A stretch of 36,020 bases of DNA from contig JAEXFV010000070.1 of the NCBI GenBank assembly GCA_023451115.1, forward strand, positions 1 to 36,020. Reading direction: 5' to 3'. Numbering within the stretch: the first letter of the stretch is position 1; each line of letters begins with the position of its first letter. This document shows positions 31,676 through 36,020 of the stretch, piece by piece. The notes beneath the pieces were generated by a model. The model worked only from the letters and a program-made list of their open reading frames with translations, searched no databases and was not told the DNA's origin. This DNA is from Bacillota bacterium. GTDB taxonomy: Bacteria > Bacillota > Clostridia > Christensenellales > CAG-138. The position numbers and the translations under genes are program-made.

Positions 31676-32008
31676 ATGAAGGCGCAAGTGGAAACCATAC
31701 TTTTGGATTTGGGCGGAGTTCCGGGGGGAGGATTTAACAGAGTAGCGGAAGGCGTGCTGTGGGCTATGGAGCAGCCGGAACCTTGGAGCTGGCGTGCAAC
31801 CAAGCAATTGTATCCGGCAGTTGCGGCAAGGACAGGGTGTAACAGCAGCTGTGCAGAGAAAAGTATGAGAAACTTTATCATGACACTTTGGGAACACGGA
31901 GATCAGGAAAAATTACACATGTTGTTTAGCAACCGTAAGTCGCCGCCGCGCACGAAAGAATTTATCAGCATCATGGCCAAAAGAATTTTGGTGCAAACCA
32001 TGCAATAG
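31676..32008 (+). CDS. Free-standing Spo0A C-terminal (DNA-binding) domain protein
   Basis: A 110-residue protein that reads like the Spo0A effector domain alone. It has ETILLDLGGVPGGGFNRVAEGVLWAM, then TKQLYPAVAARTGCNSSCAEKSMRNFIMTLWEHG (the helix-turn-helix recognition region), then LHMLFSNRKSPPRTKEFISIMAKRIL. In Spo0A this domain binds 0A boxes and contacts RNA polymerase after phosphorylation of a receiver domain, which is absent here. The ATG at 31676 has GGGGAGG 8 nt upstream; the longer frame from 31628 does not. It is single-gene, with its own terminator. It could be a constitutive regulator or a modulator of Spo0A targets. Confidence 0.85.
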   Translation: MKAQVETILLDLGGVPGGGFNRVAEGVLWAMEQPEPWSWRATKQLYPAVAARTGCNSSCAEKSMRNFIMTLWEHGDQEKLHMLFSNRKSPPRTKEFISIMAKRILVQTMQ

Positions 32009-32090
32009 GCAGGCCAATTTATGAATTGAGCCGGTTTTGTAAAACAATGAAAACGAAAAAGTCTGAAAAGTGCATATTTTATTGGAGATT

Positions 32091-32122
32091 GGTGTGACTT
32101 TGGCCACACCGTTTCCTTTTTT
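32091..32122 (+). terminator. Terminator after the Spo0A-C-like gene
   Basis: GGTGTG / CACACC hairpin (32091-32110), followed by GTTTCCTTTTTT. Confidence 0.75.
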
Positions 32123-32205
32123 AATATGGAAGTTTACAGGGACAGCCCAACTGCCTGACAGACCTTTTAAAGCAGGTTGTAGGGCTTACTTGTAAAGCTG
32201 TGCTA

Positions 32206-32234
32206 TTGACGGCATTTGTGTTGCACGATACTAT
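32206..32234 (+). promoter_or_regulatory. Promoter for the 179-residue anchored protein gene
   Basis: TTGACG (32206-32211), a 17-nt spacer and TACTAT (32229-32234). Confidence 0.55.
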
Positions 32235-32277
32235 TATATAAAACCGTGAGCTTGCTCAGAATGATGGGAAGGAAGCT

Positions 32278-32817
32278 ATGCTTATGAAGAATATGTTCCA
32301 GCAAATAAGCAAAATAATATTGGGCATTATGCTGGTATGCATTGTGTTTGGAGGGGTCCTTTACCTCAATCATGATATTGGCGTGCAAAAATCAAAATTG
32401 GAATCGGATATCCGTTCATCACAGAAAATAAAGGATGATTGGGTTGTTGAAGGTGCGGTTTCTGCTGAAATGGCCGCCTATATTTCCTACCCGAAAGATC
32501 AGTCTGATCACAGCTTTTCCGTTTATGTCAATCGCCCGGGCCTTTCTTTTGGATACTTTTTCCGTGGCGGCGGAAGCATCAGCGGCGTAGAAGAATATAT
32601 TGCGGAGTATACCGTTGAAGGATATAACGAGAGAGCATTTATTTCTATGAACAAGCAGGGGGTAAAATGGTTAGAGGTCGATGATGGCAATTCGATTAAC
32701 AGGATTGAAATGGAGAGCGATAAACCGTTTGCTATTATTTTGCCTGTAAACGCAGGAACTGTCACATTTTATGATGTCCATGGAAATGAAGTAGATTTTT
32801 GGGAACATCCACTGTGA
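32278..32817 (+). CDS. Membrane-anchored extracytoplasmic protein of unknown function
   Basis: A 179-residue protein. One N-terminal helix (about residues 12-30, ISKIILGIMLVCIVFGGVLYL) is followed by a soluble domain rich in beta strands and aromatic residues (FSVYVNRPGLSFGYFFRGGGSISGVEEYIAEYTVEGYNERAFISMN). The C-terminus is IILPVNAGTVTFYDVHGNEVDFWEHPL. No cysteines follow the helix, so it is not a lipoprotein. GGAAGG lies 5 nt before the first ATG; a second ATG six bases on is possible. I recognise no family. Confidence 0.7.
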   Translation: MLMKNMFQQISKIILGIMLVCIVFGGVLYLNHDIGVQKSKLESDIRSSQKIKDDWVVEGAVSAEMAAYISYPKDQSDHSFSVYVNRPGLSFGYFFRGGGSISGVEEYIAEYTVEGYNERAFISMNKQGVKWLEVDDGNSINRIEMESDKPFAIILPVNAGTVTFYDVHGNEVDFWEHPL

Positions 32818-32876
32818 TAGAAAAATCTTCGTTTGCTGATCCATGCTTTTTATACGCAATCTGCATAAAAACAAAA

Positions 32877-32895
32877 AGCGGCTTAGTCAGCCGCT
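32877..32895 (+). terminator. Terminator after the 179-residue protein gene
   Basis: AGCGGCT / AGCCGCT with a 5-nt loop, followed by an AU-rich run. It is also between this gene and the convergent sugar-kinase gene. Confidence 0.6.
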
Positions 32896-32999
32896 AATTC
32901 GTTTAAGCGCTTTTCTGTTTTATGAGCATTCAGGTTTTAATAGGGCAGAAAGGGGCTTATAGCAAAACCTGGCGCTTTGGTGTCGCCCGTTTATATGGC

Positions 33000-33959
33000 T
33001 CATTCTTGAAAACGATAGGTGCGCATTGCTTCTTCCAGGGAAGGCATCGCCGGAATAGCGCCGCGCTTTTGTACACAGCAAGAAGCGGCAGCGTTCCCAA
33101 ATACGGCAAAGTGTAAGATATCCTCAAAAGTCAAAGCAGAGAGCGGTTTTTCGCTTTGCAGATACGCAAAGAGGAAAGCCCCCCAAAAGGCATCCCCGGC
33201 CCCAGTGGTATCTACAGCATGTGTGGCAAATGCCGGCACATGCTGTATTGCATGATGCGCGCCCAATAAAGCGCCCTGATCTCCCAGCGTAACGGCTACC
33301 ACCCCTATACCCATAGCGTGGAGGGTTCGGATGGCCTGTTCCGGAGAAGCGGCTTCAACCAATATGGCGAGCTCCTCTTCCGATACCTTTAATAAATCCA
33401 CATAAGGGAGCAAAGAACGCATTTGCTCCGCAGCAAAAGCAGGGCTTGGCCAAAGGGAAGGGCGGTAATTAGGGTCATAGGCGATGCATGCGCCGGCTTC
33501 TTTTGCGATACGCACGGCAGCCAGGGTTGCGGAGCGAGCGGGCTCGTCAGTCAGGGATAATGATCCTACGCTTAGCACCTTGGTGCTTTGCAATAACGCA
33601 GGGTCCAGTTCGTCTTCCTGCAAAAAAGTATCCGCCCCAGGCTTGCGGGCAAAGGAAAAACTCCGTTCTCCATTGGGCTCCAGGGATACAAAGGCCAATG
33701 TGGTAAAAACGCTGTTGTCCACCAGTAAATTATGGGTATCCACCCCGTAGGCTTCCAGCGTGTGTTTTAAATAGGTGCCATGCATATCGTCGCCAACTTT
33801 TCCAATAAATGCGGCGTTTGCGCCCAGATGGGCTGCACAGCAGGCTACGTTTGCCGGTGCGCCGCCACAATTCTGCTCAAAAAGCCGCGTACCGCCGGCA
33901 GATTGGCCGTAGTAGGTAAAATCAATCAACAGTTCTCCTAGCGCGGTTAAATCAGGCAT
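33000..33959 (-). CDS. PfkB family sugar kinase (fructokinase-like)
   Basis: A 319-residue ribokinase/PfkB-fold enzyme that phosphorylates a sugar with ATP. The N-terminal signature is FEQNCGGAPANVACCAAHLGANAAFIGKVGDDMHG. The ATP and catalytic motif is AVDTTGAGDAFWGAFLFAYL, with the catalytic Asp in GAGD. SFSFARKPGAD is a sugar-binding loop common in fructokinases. Substrate could be fructose or another hexose. GGGGGAA lies about 9 nt before the ATG. It stands alone and is divergent from luxE; no sugar transporter is nearby. Confidence 0.9.
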   Translation of the reverse strand: MPDLTALGELLIDFTYYGQSAGGTRLFEQNCGGAPANVACCAAHLGANAAFIGKVGDDMHGTYLKHTLEAYGVDTHNLLVDNSVFTTLAFVSLEPNGERSFSFARKPGADTFLQEDELDPALLQSTKVLSVGSLSLTDEPARSATLAAVRIAKEAGACIAYDPNYRPSLWPSPAFAAEQMRSLLPYVDLLKVSEEELAILVEAASPEQAIRTLHAMGIGVVAVTLGDQGALLGAHHAIQHVPAFATHAVDTTGAGDAFWGAFLFAYLQSEKPLSALTFEDILHFAVFGNAAASCCVQKRGAIPAMPSLEEAMRTYRFQE

Positions 33960-34049
33960 AGCAGCGTTTCCCCCTTTGTAGTACGGATACGTTTTCTCCC
34001 ATCATACGGTGGGCAATGGAGGATGTCAACGCAAACCCGCCCGGTTTAT

Positions 34050-34057
34050 GCTATAAT
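34050..34057 (+). promoter_or_regulatory. Extended -10 promoter candidate for luxE-luxC
   Basis: TATGCTATAAT: a TG one base before TATAAT (34052-34057) makes an extended -10. No good -35. The start codon is about 30 nt downstream. Confidence 0.5.
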
Positions 34058-34087
34058 GATGGCAGCAGCACGAAAGGGGAGGGCCTG

Positions 34088-35200
34088 ATGGGAAATAAGG
34101 GCAAGCTTTTCCTGCACCGAAACCCGTATGATTATGAGGGAACAAAAAGCTTATTTTTCAATGCAGTCAAAGAAAACCTGGCCTGGCACATGGCGCAGTG
34201 CCCGGAATATGCTGCACTGCTCCGGGCACAGGGATTTTCATTGCCGCAGTTGCAAACCGAAGCTGATTTTTGGAAAATACCGCCGCTGCCTACCCTGTAT
34301 TTAAAACGCAACCGCTTCTATTCTGTCCCCCTGGAACGGCAGGCCCTGCAGGCCGCTTCCTCCGGCACACAAGGGGTAAAAAGCCTGATCGGGCTTACCC
34401 GCCAGGATCTGTACTATGGTTTGGGCATGCTAATACGGTTTTTTTCCTATCATCATTTGCTGTCTTTCCTACCCACCAATTACCTGGTGCTAGGGTATGA
34501 GCCCAGCGGGCAAAACAATATGGGGGCGGTAAAAACAGCTTATGCATCCACCAGGTTTGCTCCAGCGCTGCACCGGGAATATGCGTTAAAACATACGGAC
34601 AAAGGCTATCAGGAAAATTTTGCAGGAGTGCTGGAAGCGTTATGCCGGTATCAAAAGCAGGGCATGCCGGTGCGCCTGGTGGGGTTTCCTGCCTATCTTT
34701 ATTTTTTGCTGCAGGAGATTCAAAAGCATGGGCTGTCTTTTCAGTTGCATCCCCAATCCAGGATTTTGCTGGGCGGAGGTTGGAAAGGATTTGCCCGGCA
34801 GGAAATGCAGGAAGAACGCCTGTGGGAAATGGCCCAACGGCTATTGGGCATCAAACGGGAAAATTGTCATGAGTTTTTTAGCGCTGTGGAGCATCCACTC
34901 CCCTATTGCAAATGCCCAAATGGCCATTTTCATGTGCCGATTTATAGCAGAGCCATTGTACGGGATGTGAAGACCCTGGCCCCGCTTCCCATGGGGCAAT
35001 TGGGGCTGCTGAGTCTGCTTTCGCCATTGGTGTCGGGTACGCCGCTTTGCCATGTGGTAACAGACGATTTGGCGATATTGCAAGAGGGAAAAACTTGCGG
35101 CTGCCCTATCCAAACTCCATACTTTACCCTGGAGGGAAGGGCGCAGGCAAAGGGGCTTAGAACCTGCGCTGCGGACGCGGGCCAGTGGTTGGAGGGATAA
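34088..35200 (+). CDS. luxE: LuxE-type acyl-protein synthetase/acyl transferase
   Basis: A 370-residue protein of the LuxE family (PF04443), which activates a fatty acid with ATP and passes it to the reductase LuxC. It shows LHRNPYDYEGTKSLFFNAVKENLAWHMAQCPEY at the N-terminus, then PPLPTLYLKRNRFYSV, the AMP-forming-type loop ASSGTQGVKS (Ser91/Ser92), and the end region TCGCPIQTPYFTLEGRAQ, near which LuxE enzymes carry their acyl-accepting cysteine. ATG 34088 has AAAGGGGAGGG upstream; the longer frame from 34016 lacks support. luxC follows after 4 nt. Confidence 0.88.
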   Translation: MGNKGKLFLHRNPYDYEGTKSLFFNAVKENLAWHMAQCPEYAALLRAQGFSLPQLQTEADFWKIPPLPTLYLKRNRFYSVPLERQALQAASSGTQGVKSLIGLTRQDLYYGLGMLIRFFSYHHLLSFLPTNYLVLGYEPSGQNNMGAVKTAYASTRFAPALHREYALKHTDKGYQENFAGVLEALCRYQKQGMPVRLVGFPAYLYFLLQEIQKHGLSFQLHPQSRILLGGGWKGFARQEMQEERLWEMAQRLLGIKRENCHEFFSAVEHPLPYCKCPNGHFHVPIYSRAIVRDVKTLAPLPMGQLGLLSLLSPLVSGTPLCHVVTDDLAILQEGKTCGCPIQTPYFTLEGRAQAKGLRTCAADAGQWLEG

Positions 35201-35204
35201 GCAT

Positions 35205-36020
35205 ATGGAGCAGTACATGAATTTGGTAAACGGGCATATTGTTGGCCCTCAACAAGGCCGCAAACGGTTGGAAGAGCTGGAACAGCTGCTCTTGGAAGCC
35301 AGGCAGGCGCCTACCTGCACTTTGGATATGGTGGTGCAAGCGTGTGATGCATTATCCCAGCGCCTTAACGAAGGGCAGCATTTGCCATTGCTCGTACAAA
35401 GCGGAATGCCTCTGCAGCAGGCAAAGCAAGAGTTAACGCTTGCTAAGCAGATGCTGTCCGCTGCTTATTTGCAAAGAAAGATCCATCGGGAATTCTGTGA
35501 TCCGGCTGTGATGGAATTTACGCCTTTGGGCGGCCAACGGAAGGTACGGCAGGAGCGCAGGCCATTGGGGGTGCTGCTGCATATCGCTGCGGGCAATCTG
35601 CAAGCCTTGCCTGCTTTCAGCGTGATAGAAGGATTGCTGGCGGGCAATATCAATGTGCTGAAGCTGCCAGGGGAAGGGGACGCCCTGTCCCTGGAAATTT
35701 TGCGAGGCCTGAGCGCATTGGAACCGCGCCTTTCCCCGTTTATATTTGCATTTACCATATCCTCAAAGGAGGAAGCGGCGATGGAACGCATGGCGCGCCT
35801 TGCGGATGGGATTGCCATATGGGGCTCCGATGCTGCGGTGCAGGCAGTGCGGCGGTTGGCGCCGCCCAATGTACGTATCATAGAGTGGGGGCATAAAATC
35901 AGCTTTGCCTATGTGGGAAAAGGGTACACCCGGCAAAGCCTCCAGGACATTGCCCGCCATATCTGCCACACCAACCAGTTATTATGCAGCGCCTGCCAGG
36001 GCTTATATATAGATACCAAT
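35205..36020 (+). CDS. luxC: LuxC-type acyl-CoA/acyl-protein reductase, N-terminal 272 residues (cut by window edge)
   Basis: The gene opens at ATG 35205 with GGAGGG 8 nt upstream and continues past the right edge. LuxC (PF05893) reduces activated fatty acyl groups to aldehydes with NADPH. ERRPLGVLLHIAAGNLQALPAFSVIEGLLAGNINVLKLPG is the nucleotide-binding region of the aldehyde-dehydrogenase-like fold. WGSDAAVQAVRRLAPPNVRIIEWGHKISFAYV and NQLLCSACQGLYI, with Cys261 or Cys264 as the likely thioester cysteine, fit the family. With luxE it forms a fatty acid reductase pair. No luciferase subunit is visible. Confidence 0.9.
   Translation, partial: MEQYMNLVNGHIVGPQQGRKRLEELEQLLLEARQAPTCTLDMVVQACDALSQRLNEGQHLPLLVQSGMPLQQAKQELTLAKQMLSAAYLQRKIHREFCDPAVMEFTPLGGQRKVRQERRPLGVLLHIAAGNLQALPAFSVIEGLLAGNINVLKLPGEGDALSLEILRGLSALEPRLSPFIFAFTISSKEEAAMERMARLADGIAIWGSDAAVQAVRRLAPPNVRIIEWGHKISFAYVGKGYTRQSLQDIARHICHTNQLLCSACQGLYIDTN

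Noticed and set aside
1..36020. CRISPR arrays, insertion sequences, prophage genes, tRNAs and rRNAs
   Set aside because: I saw no regularly spaced repeats, transposase or integrase, phage structural genes or tRNA/rRNA sequence. The only repeats are within protein domains.

Overview
The window is about 36 kb of a low-to-moderate GC, anaerobe-type Firmicutes (Clostridia-like) chromosome. The evidence is the combination of two T-box leaders, a yybP-ykoY-type riboswitch, a SpoIID-like protein, a Spo0A-type DNA-binding domain, VanW and class B sortase-like proteins, dimeric-type glycyl-tRNA synthetase and PyrK/PyrDB-type pyrimidine synthesis. Promoters are mostly of the TTGACA-17-TATAAT kind and ribosome binding sites are strong AGGAGG types. 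No phage, insertion sequence, CRISPR array, tRNA or rRNA was seen. I cannot name a species or family.

Region 1 (1-6030) is mostly minus strand. It holds a cut-off secreted protein, a plus-strand ferredoxin-domain DUF362 protein, a GNAT acetyltransferase, a membrane-anchored endonuclease/exonuclease/phosphatase-fold protein, glyS behind a compact T-box leader, and a secreted DUF6612-like protein. Region 2 (6173-11828) is a minus-strand pyrimidine operon, pyrB-pyrI-pyrC-pyrF-pyrK-pyrD-pyrE. Its first six genes are packed with overlaps or a 4-nt gap, and there is a single strong promoter with a short leader. Carbamoyl-phosphate synthase genes are not here. Region 3 (12021-18249) holds a SpoIID-domain protein with two peptidoglycan-binding repeats, a nitrilase-family amidohydrolase, several small membrane proteins, a YdcF-type DUF218 protein, a DUF975 protein and a solitary hisC. 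Region 4 (18331-21040) is cysteine metabolism: a cysteine-specific T-box, cysE (with an unusual Cys-rich tail) and cysS.

Region 5 (21223-27880) looks like a cell-envelope island on the plus strand. It has two related small membrane proteins, three secreted class B sortase-like proteins carrying SH3-type wall-binding domains, and a VanW-domain protein. No sortase substrate with a recognisable sorting signal is in the window. Region 6 (28012-29551) is an orphan sodium-pump beta-subunit family gene (oadB-like) followed by a 54-residue gamma-like subunit. It lies behind a leader that I read as a yybP-ykoY (Mn2+) riboswitch with a mutually exclusive terminator. Region 7 (29564-36020) holds a trypsin-like protease with membrane segments and TPR-like repeats, a free-standing Spo0A C-terminal domain, an unknown anchored protein, a PfkB sugar kinase, and a luxE-luxC pair (fatty acid/acyl-CoA to aldehyde) that runs off the window edge.

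The most interesting signals are the Mn2+-type riboswitch in front of an orphan oadB-like pair, the SH3-sortase/VanW cluster, the T-box without a recognisable Stem I ahead of glyS, a three-way-junction leader ahead of the second sortase, the receiver-less Spo0A domain and the luciferase-less luxEC pair.
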